Below the pieces are notes generated by a model, which saw only the letters and a program-made list of their open reading frames with translations, was not told where the DNA came from and ran no database searches. Shown one piece after another: positions 1 through 11,217 of a DNA stretch of 64,000 bases. The stretch is from Bradyrhizobium diazoefficiens. GTDB lineage: Bacteria; Pseudomonadota; Alphaproteobacteria; Rhizobiales; Xanthobacteraceae. The stretch covers positions 1 to 64,000 of the forward strand of contig NZ_CP067100.1 in assembly GCF_016616235.1 (NCBI RefSeq). Reading direction: 5' to 3'. Position numbers and translations under genes: made by a program. Within the stretch, counting starts at the first letter, position 1, and the number at the start of each line of letters is the position of its first letter.

Positions 1-1413
1 ATGAACACATCGGAACAGGATCGCTGGTCACGCGTGAAGAATCGGCTGCGCTCGAACGTAGGCGAAGACGTCTATACGAGCTGGTTTGCGCGCATGGACC
101 TCGAAGGCGTGCAGGACGAAAGCGTGCGGCTCTCGGTGCCGACCCGATTCCTGAAGAGCTGGATCCAGGCCCATTATGCCGAGCGTGTGCTCTCGTGCTG
201 GCAGGCCGAGATGCCCGAAGTGCATCGCATCGATCTCACCGTCCGCTCCGCGGTGCGCCCGGTGGTGCAGCCGAAGGAAGCGCCCGCGCCGGTCGAGACG
301 CGCCGCGCCCCCGCGCCGGAATTGCGCTCGACCGCGACCGCGCCGGTCTCGGCCAATCATGACGCGCTCGGCGGCTCGCCGCTCGATCCGCGCCTCACCT
401 TTGCAAGCTTCGTCGTCGGCCGCTCCAACACGCTGGCGCATGCCGCCGCGCGTCAGGTCGCCGAAGGTCGCCGCGGCGACCCCGTGATGTTCAACCCGCT
501 CTACATCCATGCCGGCGTCGGCCTCGGCAAGACGCATCTGTTGCAGGCCGTGACCTGGGCCGGCAATTCCGGCAACGAGCGCAAGGTGCTGTATCTCACC
601 GCGGAAAAGTTCATGTACGGCTTCGTCGCCGCGCTGAAGACGCAGACGGCGCTCGCCTTCAAGGAAGCGCTGCGCGGCATCGACGTGCTCGTCATCGACG
701 ACCTCCAGTTCCTGCAGGGTAAGTCGACGCAGGCCGAGTTCTGTCACACGCTGAACGCGCTGATCGATGCCGGCCGCCAGGTCGTGATCGCAGCCGACCG
801 TCCGCCGTCCGATCTGGAAAGCCTCGACGACCGCGTGCGCTCGCGTCTCGCCGGCGGCCTCGTGGTCGAGATGGGTTCGCTCGGCGAGGAGCTGCGCCAC
901 GGCATTCTCAAGTCGCGCGTCGCAGCCGCCCGCGCCCATCACGCCACCTTCGACGTGCCGGAGGAGGTGCTGCATTATCTGGCGCGCACCATCACCCATA
1001 ACGGACGCGACCTCGAAGGCGCGATCAACCGCCTTCTTGCTCATTCGAAACTCAACAACCAGCCGGTGACGCTGGAGATGGCCGAGCGCGAGGTGCGCGA
1101 CCTGGTCCGGCCGCAGGAGCCGAAGCGGATCAAGATCGAGGACATCCAGCGCGTGGTGGCGCGGCAGTATAATGTCAGCCGCTCCGACTTGCTGTCCTCG
1201 CGCCGCACGGCCAACGTGGTCCGGCCGCGCCAGGTGGCGATGTACCTTGCCAAGACGCTGACCCTGCGCTCGCTGCCCGAGATCGGCCGCCGCTTCGGCG
1301 GACGCGACCACACCACGGTGCTGCACGCGGTGCGCAAGATCGAGGCCCTCGTCTCCAAGGACAATGCGCTGTCGGAGGAAGTGGAATCGCTGAAGCGCCA
1401 GCTTCAGGAATAA
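1..1413 (+). CDS. dnaA: Chromosomal replication initiator protein DnaA
   Basis: DnaA is the AAA+ ATPase that binds DnaA boxes at oriC, melts the origin and loads the replicative helicase. The 470-residue protein has all four family domains: an N-terminal helicase and self-interaction domain (about 1-80), a Pro/Ala-rich linker (about 85-130), the AAA+ core with Walker [10 protein letters not shown] at 171-179 and Walker [10 protein letters not shown] at 229-237, and the C-terminal DNA-binding domain with signature [16 protein letters not shown] at 433-448. The start is the first base of the window, so the upstream ribosome site and promoter cannot be seen, but the N-terminus ([13 protein letters not shown]) looks complete. 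dnaN, recF and gyrB follow on the same strand, the classical arrangement. Confidence 0.98.
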   Translation: MNTSEQDRWSRVKNRLRSNVGEDVYTSWFARMDLEGVQDESVRLSVPTRFLKSWIQAHYAERVLSCWQAEMPEVHRIDLTVRSAVRPVVQPKEAPAPVETRRAPAPELRSTATAPVSANHDALGGSPLDPRLTFASFVVGRSNTLAHAAARQVAEGRRGDPVMFNPLYIHAGVGLGKTHLLQAVTWAGNSGNERKVLYLTAEKFMYGFVAALKTQTALAFKEALRGIDVLVIDDLQFLQGKSTQAEFCHTLNALIDAGRQVVIAADRPPSDLESLDDRVRSRLAGGLVVEMGSLGEELRHGILKSRVAAARAHHATFDVPEEVLHYLARTITHNGRDLEGAINRLLAHSKLNNQPVTLEMAEREVRDLVRPQEPKRIKIEDIQRVVARQYNVSRSDLLSSRRTANVVRPRQVAMYLAKTLTLRSLPEIGRRFGGRDHTTVLHAVRKIEALVSKDNALSEEVESLKRQLQE

Positions 1414-1437
1414 AGGCCTAAGCCTGCCGCCATCCTC

Positions 1438-1474
1438 CCGCCGCCCTGGCCATGCCCGGGCGGCGGTTTCGTTT
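1438..1474 (+). terminator. Candidate intrinsic terminator after dnaA
   Basis: A perfect 9-bp GC stem (CCGCCGCCC at 1438-1446 with GGGCGGCGG at 1458-1466) encloses an 11-nt loop and is followed by TTTCGTTT. It starts 25 bases after the dnaA stop codon. The U-tract is interrupted, so termination may be partial, with some read-through into dnaN. Confidence 0.55.
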
Positions 1475-1679
1475 GGGCGGTAAATCGTGGGAATCGTGCG
1501 GAACCACCTCCCAATCCCTTGAATCCGGGGGCCATCCGCGCCACCTTGCGCGACCCTGACGGCTTTGGTCATATCGGCTGGATGATCCGGCTTTCCGGGG
1601 TTTTCGGTGCCGTGGCGCGCGTCCCGCCGCCCGGCCTTTCCAACGCTGGTGTTTCCTAGGGGATCGGGCGAGTAGTGCA

Positions 1680-2798
1680 ATGAAGGTTACGGTCGAACGC
1701 GCGCAACTGCTGAAGTCGCTGGGCCATGTCCACCGCGTGGTCGAGCGCCGCAACACGATTCCGATCCTCGGCAACGTGCTGGTGCGGGCCGAGAACGCGA
1801 AATTGTCGCTGAAGGCGACCGACCTCGATCTTGAGGTGACGGAGACGCTGCCTGCGGAAACCGCGACCGCGGGCTCGACCACGGTGCCGGCGCACATGTT
1901 CTACGACATCGTGCGCAAGCTGCCTGATGGCTCGCAGATCGTGCTGGAGGCCGACGGCGACCGCGCCGTGCTGGCGATCCGCGCCGGCCGCTCGCGCTTC
2001 ACGCTGCAGACCCTGCCGGAGAATGATTTCCCGGATCTCGCCGCCGGCGACATGTCGCATTCGTTCAATCTCGCCGCCAAGGACGTCAAGCGGCTGATCG
2101 ACCGCACTCAGTTTGCGATCTCGACCGAAGAGACGCGTTATTATCTCAACGGCATCTATCTGCACGCCGCGGGCACCGCGAAGGCGGCCACCCTGCGCGG
2201 CGTCGCCACCGACGGCCACCGCCTCGCCCAGCTTGATCTGGTCCAGCCCAAGGGCGCCGAGGGCATGCCGGGCGTGATCGTGCCGCGCAAGACCGTCGGC
2301 GAGGTGCAGCGCCTGATCGAGGACACCGAAGCCGAGATGACGATCGAGCTGTCGCAGGCCAAGATCCGCTTCACCATCGGCAATGTGGTGCTGACCTCGA
2401 AACTGATCGACGGCACCTTCCCCGACTACGGCCGCGTCATCCCGCAGGGCAATGACAAGGAGCTGATCGTCGACAAGAAGGATTTCGAGAACGCGGTCGA
2501 CCGCGTCTCCACCATCTCGAGCGAGCGCGGCCGCGCGGTCAAACTGTCGCTGTCGGCGGGCAAGCTGGTGCTGTCGGTGACCAATCCGGATTCCGGCAGC
2601 GCGACCGAAGAGCTCGAGGTCGAATACGCCTCCGACGCCCTCGATATCGGCTTCAACTCCCGCTATCTGCTCGACATCGCCGCCCAGATCGAGGGCGACG
2701 TCGCAACCTTGAGGCTCGCCGATCCCGGCTCCCCGACGCTGGTGCAGGACAAGGACGACAAAAGCGCGCTGTACGTGCTGATGCCGATGCGGGTGTAA
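1680..2798 (+). CDS. dnaN: DNA polymerase III beta subunit (sliding clamp)
   Basis: DnaN forms the ring-shaped dimer that tethers DNA polymerase III to the template and recruits other replication and repair proteins through its hydrophobic cleft. The 372-residue protein has the normal length and the typical start MKVTVERAQLLKSLGHVHRV, with three successive clamp domains (about 1-125, 130-250, 255-372). The family C-terminal end is present as YVLMPMRV, where the usual ending is of the form MPMR(L/V). It lies 266 bases after dnaA and is probably transcribed both from its own promoter and by read-through. No clear Shine-Dalgarno sequence precedes the ATG. Confidence 0.98.
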   Translation: MKVTVERAQLLKSLGHVHRVVERRNTIPILGNVLVRAENAKLSLKATDLDLEVTETLPAETATAGSTTVPAHMFYDIVRKLPDGSQIVLEADGDRAVLAIRAGRSRFTLQTLPENDFPDLAAGDMSHSFNLAAKDVKRLIDRTQFAISTEETRYYLNGIYLHAAGTAKAATLRGVATDGHRLAQLDLVQPKGAEGMPGVIVPRKTVGEVQRLIEDTEAEMTIELSQAKIRFTIGNVVLTSKLIDGTFPDYGRVIPQGNDKELIVDKKDFENAVDRVSTISSERGRAVKLSLSAGKLVLSVTNPDSGSATEELEVEYASDALDIGFNSRYLLDIAAQIEGDVATLRLADPGSPTLVQDKDDKSALYVLMPMRV

Positions 2799-2831
2799 TA
2801 TCTACCGGCTTTCTTCGCACTGACTACATGT

Positions 2832-2945
2832 GTCATGGCCGGGCGTAGCCGTCCGAAGGACGGCGTCGCTTCGCTCGCCTATGTCCCGGCCATCCACGTC
2901 TTCGGCGCCAAGAACGTGGATGCCCGGCACAAGGCCGGGCATGAC
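2832..2945. repeat. Intergenic palindromic repeat, GTCATG...CATGAC type
   Basis: The ends are inverted (GTCATGGCCGGG near 2832, CCGGGCATGAC ending at 2945). An internal inverted pair (CCACGTCTT... / ...AACGTGG) surrounds the middle. It fills the gap between dnaN and recF and could fold into a long imperfect hairpin. Related elements with GTCAT...ATGAC ends occur at 21355, 34275, 61064 and elsewhere in the window. Confidence 0.7.
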
Positions 2946-2959
2946 GAAAAGCGGATCAC

Positions 2960-4096
2960 ATGACCCCCTCCCGCATTCATCGCCTGACGCTGACGCATTT
3001 TCGCAATTATCGGGCGGCCGGGCTCGAGACGGCGGCTGACATGGTGGCGCTGGTCGGGCCAAACGGGGCCGGCAAGACCAATTGCATCGAGGCGATCTCG
3101 TTCCTGTCGCCGGGGCGCGGCTTGCGGCGCGCCACGCTCGAAGATGTTGCCGACAACCAGGGCGACGGCTCCTGGGCGGTGTCGGCGCAGGTCGAGGGCG
3201 CGCTGGGGCTGGCGACGCTCGGCACCGGCATCGATCCGCCGCGCGCCGACAGCACGGTGAACCGGCGCTGCCGCATCGATCGCGAGCCGGTCAACTCGGC
3301 AGCATCGTTCGGCGATCATATCCGCATGGTGTGGCTGACGCCGGCGATGGACGGGCTGTTCATGGGCGCAGCCTCCGAGCGGCGGCGGTTCTTCGACCGC
3401 CTGGTGCTCGCGATCGACAGCGAGCATTCCAGCCGCATCAACGCGCTGGAACGCTCGCTGCGCTCGCGCAACCGCCTGCTCGAGACCCGCAATTACGACG
3501 ATCATTGGTGTGACGCGATCGAGCGCGAGACCGCCGAGCTTGCGGTGGCGGTCGCCGCAACGCGCGGCCAGACCGCGGCGCGGCTGACCGGCATGCTCAA
3601 CGCACGCGCGCAGGCCTCCGCGTTTCCGTCGGCTAGAATCGCGCTCGACGGCTGGATGGAGAATGCACTGCTCGACGAGACCGCGACTTCGGTCGAGGAC
3701 CGCTACCGCCAGATCCTGCGCGACAACCGGCCGCGCGATGCGATCGCCGGCCGCACCACCGACGGCCCGCATCTGACCGATCTCCAGGTCGTCTATGCGC
3801 CGAAAAGCATGCCGGCGCGCGATGCCTCGACCGGCGAACAGAAGGCGCTGCTGATCGGCCTCGTGCTGGCGCATGCGAGCCTGGTCGCCGAGATGACCGG
3901 CATCGTGCCGCTGCTGCTGCTCGACGAGGTCGTTGCCCATCTCGATCCGAACCGGCGCGCGGCGCTGTTTGGCGAACTGCACAGGCTCGGCGCGCAGGTC
4001 TGGCTGACCGGTGCGGATCCGGCCGCCTTCACCGAGATCGGCGCGGGCGGCGAAGTCTTTGACGTCGAGAGCGGACAAGTCTCGGCCCGGCGCTAG
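2960..4096 (+). CDS. recF: DNA replication and repair protein RecF
   Basis: RecF is an SMC-like ATPase that, with RecO and RecR, helps load RecA at single-strand gaps and stalled forks. The 378-residue protein starts with the family signature RIHRLTLTHFRNYR. It has Walker A GPNGAGKT at 33-40, the ABC-type signature ASTGEQKALLIG at 289-300 and Walker B LLLLDEV near 318-324, followed by the D-loop VAHLD. The ATG at 2960 is the first start after the palindromic repeat and has a weak AGCGGA site upstream. Its place between dnaN and gyrB is the usual one. Confidence 0.96.
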   Translation: MTPSRIHRLTLTHFRNYRAAGLETAADMVALVGPNGAGKTNCIEAISFLSPGRGLRRATLEDVADNQGDGSWAVSAQVEGALGLATLGTGIDPPRADSTVNRRCRIDREPVNSAASFGDHIRMVWLTPAMDGLFMGAASERRRFFDRLVLAIDSEHSSRINALERSLRSRNRLLETRNYDDHWCDAIERETAELAVAVAATRGQTAARLTGMLNARAQASAFPSARIALDGWMENALLDETATSVEDRYRQILRDNRPRDAIAGRTTDGPHLTDLQVVYAPKSMPARDASTGEQKALLIGLVLAHASLVAEMTGIVPLLLLDEVVAHLDPNRRAALFGELHRLGAQVWLTGADPAAFTEIGAGGEVFDVESGQVSARR

Positions 4097-6997
<2,901 letters not shown>

Positions 6998-7007
6998 GGC
7001 TTGCTCG

Positions 7008-7152
7008 CCTCTCCCGCTTGCGGGACAGGCCGACGCGCTCGCAGAGCGCGGCGGGTGAGGACTCTCTCTTCGCGAGGATACTGTCCGGAGATTTCGACAA
7101 TCCCACTGCGGAAGCACCCTCTCCCCCGCCCTCGCCTGCAAGCGGGGAGGGA
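7008..7152. repeat. Intergenic palindromic repeat, CTCTCCC...GGGAGAG type
   Basis: A region of short inverted modules (CTCTCCCGCTTGCGGGACAG, then GGGTGAGG, then a distal CCCTCTCCCCC and GCAAGCGGGGAGGGAG) fills most of the gyrB-murA gap. It matches the family also seen at 15632, 27754 and 54912. It may fold into a large cruciform or RNA hairpin after gyrB. Confidence 0.6.
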
Positions 7153-7264
7153 GCACACCTCCTTCGTGGCAGCCATCAAGGTCGAATTGCTACCGCACTC
7201 GTTTCTCTGTATTTTCCGCTTCCGAAGCAGCCCGCCCCAACCGTACCAGGACGGAGAGACCTCA

Positions 7265-8560
7265 GTGGCGCCCATCCAATACATCGTCGAGGGCGGTCAC
7301 CGGCTCTCGGGCTCGATCGAACCGTCCGGCAACAAGAATGCGGCACTGCCGATCATCGCGGCGGCCCTGCTCACCGAGCATCCGGTGACGCTTGAGAACG
7401 TGCCGCGGATCCGCGACACCGAGACGCTGGTCGAGCTGATCCGCTCGGTCGGCGCGGCGGCAGAATGGACCGAGCGCAATACGCTTCACATCCACGCCAA
7501 GAGCATCCGCGCCGCCGATCTCGACCCCGAACTGTGCGTGCGCATCCGCGCCTCGATCCTGCTCGCCGGTCCCCTGCTGGCCCGCTGCGGCGAATTGATG
7601 CTGCCGCCGCCCGGCGGCGACGTCATCGGCCGGCGCCGGCTGGACACGCATATGCTGGCGCTGGAGCAGCTCGGCGCAAAAGTCACTGCGACCGACCGGC
7701 TGGAATTCCGCTGCCCCAAGCTGACCGGCGCGGACGTGTTCCTGGACGAGCCCAGCGTCACCGCGACCGAGAACGCGCTGGTGGCGGCGGTCGCCGCCGA
7801 TGGCGTCACCTATTTGCGCAACGCCGCCTCCGAGCCGCATGTGCAGGACCTCGCCCATTTCCTGGTCGCGCTCGGCGCCAGGATCGAGGGCATCGGCACC
7901 AACACCATGATCATCCATGGGCCGGCGACGCTGGGCGGGGCGAGCTACCGGATCCAGCCCGACCATATCGAGGTCGGCTCGCTGATCGGGCTTGCCGCGG
8001 TGACGCGCTCGCAGATTGGTATTGTGCGTGCCGGCGTCGAGCATCTGCGCTCGATCCGCATGGGTTTCGAGCGGCTCGGCATCGTCTGCCGCGTCGAGGG
8101 CGATGATCTCATCGTGCCCTCCAATCAAACATTGAAGATCCAGGACGATTTCGGCGGCCACGTGCCCAAGCTGGAGGACCAGCCATGGCCCGCCTTCCCG
8201 GCCGACCTGATGTCGATCGCGATCGTCACCGCCACGCAATGCGAGGGCGTGATCCTGATGTTCGAGAAGATGTTCGAATCGCGAATGTTCTTCGTCGACA
8301 AGCTGATCGCGATGGGGGCGCGTATCGTGCTCTGCGATCCGCATCGCGCCATCATCGCCGGCCCCAGCCGCCTGCGCGGCGCATCGATGATCTCGCCCGA
8401 CATCCGCGCCGGCATGGCGATGCTGCTCGCCGCCGTCTGCGCCGAGGGGACATCCACGATCAACAACGCCGACCAGATCGAGCGCGGCTACGAGCGCATC
8501 GAGGAGCGCCTCAACGCGCTGGGCGCGAAGATCAAGCGGGTGCCTGAGAGGAAGGGCTGA
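7265..8560 (+). CDS. murA: UDP-N-acetylglucosamine 1-carboxyvinyltransferase (MurA family), Cys-to-Asp active site
   Basis: MurA transfers enolpyruvate from PEP to UDP-GlcNAc, the first committed step of peptidoglycan synthesis in the cytoplasm. The 431-residue protein shows the family start (IEPSGNKNAALPIIAAALL) and the segment RIRASILLAGPLLARCGE. The catalytic loop reads PGGDVIG, with Asp119 (codon 7619-7621) where most MurA enzymes have Cys. Enzymes with Asp at this place are known in mycobacteria and chlamydiae and are insensitive to fosfomycin. I chose the GTG at 7265 because homology begins there and a GGAGAG site precedes it; the frame is open to 7001 through the repeat. It could be a second, divergent MurA paralogue rather than the only copy. 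Confidence 0.93.
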   Translation: MAPIQYIVEGGHRLSGSIEPSGNKNAALPIIAAALLTEHPVTLENVPRIRDTETLVELIRSVGAAAEWTERNTLHIHAKSIRAADLDPELCVRIRASILLAGPLLARCGELMLPPPGGDVIGRRRLDTHMLALEQLGAKVTATDRLEFRCPKLTGADVFLDEPSVTATENALVAAVAADGVTYLRNAASEPHVQDLAHFLVALGARIEGIGTNTMIIHGPATLGGASYRIQPDHIEVGSLIGLAAVTRSQIGIVRAGVEHLRSIRMGFERLGIVCRVEGDDLIVPSNQTLKIQDDFGGHVPKLEDQPWPAFPADLMSIAIVTATQCEGVILMFEKMFESRMFFVDKLIAMGARIVLCDPHRAIIAGPSRLRGASMISPDIRAGMAMLLAAVCAEGTSTINNADQIERGYERIEERLNALGAKIKRVPERKG

Positions 8561-8618
8561 GACGGCTCTTCCGTTCTCCCCTTGCGGAAGAAGATGGCAT
8601 AGCGCTCCGCACATTGAT

Positions 8619-8739
8619 CTCGTGCCCCGGACGCAGCACAGCACGTCAGTGATGCGCTGCTGAGCCGGGGCCCATACCGCGACATTGGTGTCCATGGCTT
8701 CTGGGTCCCGGCTCGCGCTTCGCGCGTCCGGGACACGAG
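8619..8739. repeat. Intergenic palindromic repeat with CTCGTG/CACGAG ends
   Basis: The outer ends CTCGTGCCCCGGACGC (8619) and GCGTCCGGGACACGAG (ending 8739) are inverted copies. Internal modules include GCCGGGGCCCATACC and GGGTCCCGGCTCGCGC. It lies directly upstream of the MATE gene and may affect its expression. Confidence 0.65.
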
Positions 8740-8748
8740 AGCAGGGCC

Positions 8749-10179
8749 ATGTTTTCGACGTGCGGCTGTGCTATGGCAGCCGCCATGCTCGATACCATGC
8801 AACATCAGCCGCAGCCGCAAGCCGGCGTGCCGCAAAACCATCTCGCGCTGGAATTCGCCGAGACGCTGCGGCTGGCCGTGCCGATGATGCTGACGCAGCT
8901 CGGGCAGATCGCGATGATCACGACCGATCTCGCGATGATCGGCCACCTCGGCGAGAGCGCGGTCGCAGCGGCCGCGCTGGCGCATACGGTTTATTTCGTC
9001 AGCTTCACCTTCGGGCTCGGCCTGATGTCGGCGGTGTCGCCGCTGGCCGCGCAGGCGTTCGGCGCCGGAGATGTCAGGCGCGTGCGCCGCGCCTTGCGCG
9101 TCGGGTTGTGGGTCGCGCTGCCGATCTCGCTGCCGATGATAGCCTCGCCGCTCTATGGCAAGCAGATCCTGATTGCGCTCGGACAGGCGCCGCAGTCCGC
9201 CGCGCTGGCGCAGCATTATCTGAATGGCCTCGCCTGGGGCATCGCGCCGGCGCTCGGCTTCGTCGCGCTGCGCAGCATGATGAGCGCGGTGAACCGGCCA
9301 CAGGCGCCGCTGTGGATCACCGTTGCGGCGATCCCGGTCAATGCCGCACTGGTCTATTGCCTGATCCACGGCCTGTTCGGCCTGCCCGAGCTCGGCCTGT
9401 TCGGCGCCGGGCTGGCGACCACGCTGGTCAATCTCGGCACCTTCGTCGCCACGCTCGCCATCGCTGCATGGCGCAAGCCGTTCGCGGATTATCATCCGCT
9501 CGCCCATCTCTGGAGGATCGACTGGCCCTTGATGCGCCAGCTGATCGGGATCGGCGCGCCGATCTCGTTCTCGCTGCTGCTCGAATACGGCCTGTTCTCA
9601 TCGGCGGCGCTGCTGATGGGGCTGATCTCGACCACGGCGCTCGCCGCGCACCAGATCGCGCTCCAGGTCACCGCCGTGCTGTTCATGGTGCCGCTCGGCA
9701 TCGGCATGGCCGCGACGGTGCGGGTCGGCCACGCCTTCGGCCGTGACGACATGATCGGCGTCAGACGTGCGGGCGTCGTCGCTGCCGTGCTCGGCATCGC
9801 TTTCGTCGCGGCGTTGACCATCGGGATCATCCTCGGGCGCTATCAGCTCGGGCGGCTGTTCTTCGGCAGCAGCGAGGCCAGCGCGCCGACGGTCGAGCTG
9901 ACCGCGACCCTGCTGCTGGTCGGCGCGACCTTTTTCATTGCGGACGCGCTCCAGACCATCATGGGCGGCGCGCTGCGCGGCATCAATGACACCAGGATGA
10001 CACTGGTGTTCGCGGCGATCGGCTATTGGTGCATCGGCTTCCCGATCGCCTGGATGCTGGCCTTCCACGCCAATCTCGGCGCGGTCGGCGTCTGGATCGG
10101 GCTGTCGATCGGATCGTTCGTCTATGCGGGCCTCCTGATCTTGCGCTTCCGCATGCTGGCGCGCAGACTGGGGGGATGA
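8749..10179 (+). CDS. MATE family multidrug/Na+ efflux transporter
   Basis: This is a predicted inner-membrane antiporter of the multidrug and toxic compound extrusion family, which uses H+ or Na+ gradients to export cationic or organic solutes. The protein (up to 476 residues) is almost wholly hydrophobic with about 12 membrane segments arranged as two six-helix halves. The first half begins with LRLAVPMMLTQLGQIAMITTDLAMIGHLG, written here only as the core MLTQLGQIAMITTD. Starts at 8749, 8773, 8785 and 8797 are all in frame; only 8749 has a possible weak site (AGCAGG), so the exact N-terminus is uncertain. It overlaps the next gene by ATGA, which suggests coupled translation. Substrate cannot be inferred. 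Confidence 0.9.
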   Translation: MFSTCGCAMAAAMLDTMQHQPQPQAGVPQNHLALEFAETLRLAVPMMLTQLGQIAMITTDLAMIGHLGESAVAAAALAHTVYFVSFTFGLGLMSAVSPLAAQAFGAGDVRRVRRALRVGLWVALPISLPMIASPLYGKQILIALGQAPQSAALAQHYLNGLAWGIAPALGFVALRSMMSAVNRPQAPLWITVAAIPVNAALVYCLIHGLFGLPELGLFGAGLATTLVNLGTFVATLAIAAWRKPFADYHPLAHLWRIDWPLMRQLIGIGAPISFSLLLEYGLFSSAALLMGLISTTALAAHQIALQVTAVLFMVPLGIGMAATVRVGHAFGRDDMIGVRRAGVVAAVLGIAFVAALTIGIILGRYQLGRLFFGSSEASAPTVELTATLLLVGATFFIADALQTIMGGALRGINDTRMTLVFAAIGYWCIGFPIAWMLAFHANLGAVGVWIGLSIGSFVYAGLLILRFRMLARRLGG

Positions 10180-10664
10180 CAGGACCGGTTCGCGAAATCA
10201 CTCCCGATGTCGATGTCGGCACGGTGCTATCAGGCGCGCAGTTCATCGACGCATTTCGTGTCGAGCTCGGCCCGAGGCAATTGAGTGCCCGCGAGGCCTG
10301 CACCCGAATGATGCTGCACGGGCCGCGCTGGATCGATGCGCTGACGCGCTTGCGCAACATCCTGGTGAAACCCTTCGGACTGAAGACATCGGGCGAAGGC
10401 GCTCCGGCTCCGCACGGGATGATCGGCCTATTTCCGGTGCTGAGCGAAACACCGGAGCGGCTGATCGCCGGTTTTGACGACTACCATCTCGATTTCCGCG
10501 TCGTGGTTGATGTCGCCGGCGACACAGCGGACCGGCGGGTGACATTGACCACGTTGGTGCGGACCAACAATCTGCTCGGGCGGGCCTATCTCGCGCTGAT
10601 CATACCGTTCCACAAGCTCGTGACCCGCAGCATGATGGGAGACATCGCGGAGCCGGTGCGATGA
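10176..10664 (+). CDS. DUF2867 domain protein
   Basis: A 162-residue soluble protein of unknown function that resembles the DUF2867 family (possibly START/SRPBCC-like). Visible features are a central HGMIGLFPVL strand, FDDYHLDFRVVVDV, the threonine-rich RVTLTTLVRTNN and a C-terminal amphipathic stretch LALIIPFHKLVTRSMM. The chosen ATG at 10176 overlaps the MATE stop codon as ATGA. The longer open frame upstream lies inside the MATE gene and has shadow-like composition. Coupling suggests co-expression with the exporter, but no functional link is known to me. The family assignment is by remembered pattern and is moderate. Confidence 0.75.
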   Translation: MTGPVREITPDVDVGTVLSGAQFIDAFRVELGPRQLSAREACTRMMLHGPRWIDALTRLRNILVKPFGLKTSGEGAPAPHGMIGLFPVLSETPERLIAGFDDYHLDFRVVVDVAGDTADRRVTLTTLVRTNNLLGRAYLALIIPFHKLVTRSMMGDIAEPVR

Positions 10665-10701
10665 CGCTGTCCGTCAACCGTTCCAGGTCGCGGCCGTCCC
10701 A

Positions 10702-11106
10702 TCAAGTCCGCACCGGCTGCCCGATTCCCAGCAAGTTGCCTTCGCTGTCGCGGAACCAGACACCCCGCTCACCAACGCCCTTGCTGGGATAATTCCCGGC
10801 GATCTCCGCAATTCCGTCGACGGTCTTCAGGCCGGGCAGGTCGTACTCCTCAAAGTGGACTCCCCGGGCGCGAAGCTCACGCACGGTTGCTTCGAGATCC
10901 TCGACTTCCCAACCCATCTGCGTGTGCGTGCCGGATTGCATTCCGGCTGAGACGAATAGCGCAAACTCGCCGCCGGCGCAGACGTAGTGGAGTCCGCCCG
11001 GACGCTCTTCAACCGGCTCAAGTCCGAGTTTCTCGGAGTAAAACGCTCGCGCGCGGTTCAGGTCTTTGGCCGGAAGCCGGGCTGCCACCTTCGCGTTCTC
11101 CAACAT
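10702..11106 (-). CDS. VOC superfamily (glyoxalase/bleomycin resistance-like) protein
   Basis: A 134-residue protein with the paired beta-alpha-beta-beta-beta fold of vicinal oxygen chelate proteins. LPAKDLNRARAFYSEKLGLE at the N-terminus and WFRDSEGNLLGIGQP at the end are typical of the family. The first strand has Arg where a His metal ligand often sits, so metal binding is uncertain, and it may bind a small molecule rather than catalyse. The start has a strong AAGGGAAGG site. It lies downstream of the FUSC gene on the same strand, 111 bases away, and may share its transcript. Confidence 0.85.
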   Translation of the reverse strand: MLENAKVAARLPAKDLNRARAFYSEKLGLEPVEERPGGLHYVCAGGEFALFVSAGMQSGTHTQMGWEVEDLEATVRELRARGVHFEEYDLPGLKTVDGIAEIAGNYPSKGVGERGVWFRDSEGNLLGIGQPVRT

Positions 11107-11217
11107 GGCCTTCCCTTTCTTCGTCTTAAGTTTGCCTACCAGTACTGCGACACAAGACGCAGCCGAACGTACTCGCTTCGTCCGCGAAAGCCGATGTTAA
11201 GAGGACACCCATTTGGC

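Noticed and set aside
1414-1679. Origin of replication next to dnaA
   Set aside because: I see no cluster of TTATCCACA-like boxes or AT-rich unwinding region here. The sequence upstream of dnaA is outside the window, and in many alphaproteobacteria oriC is near hemE.
28-1680. 550-codon open frame antisense to dnaA
   Set aside because: Shadow frame. It has no ribosome site or domain, and dnaA is complete on the other strand.
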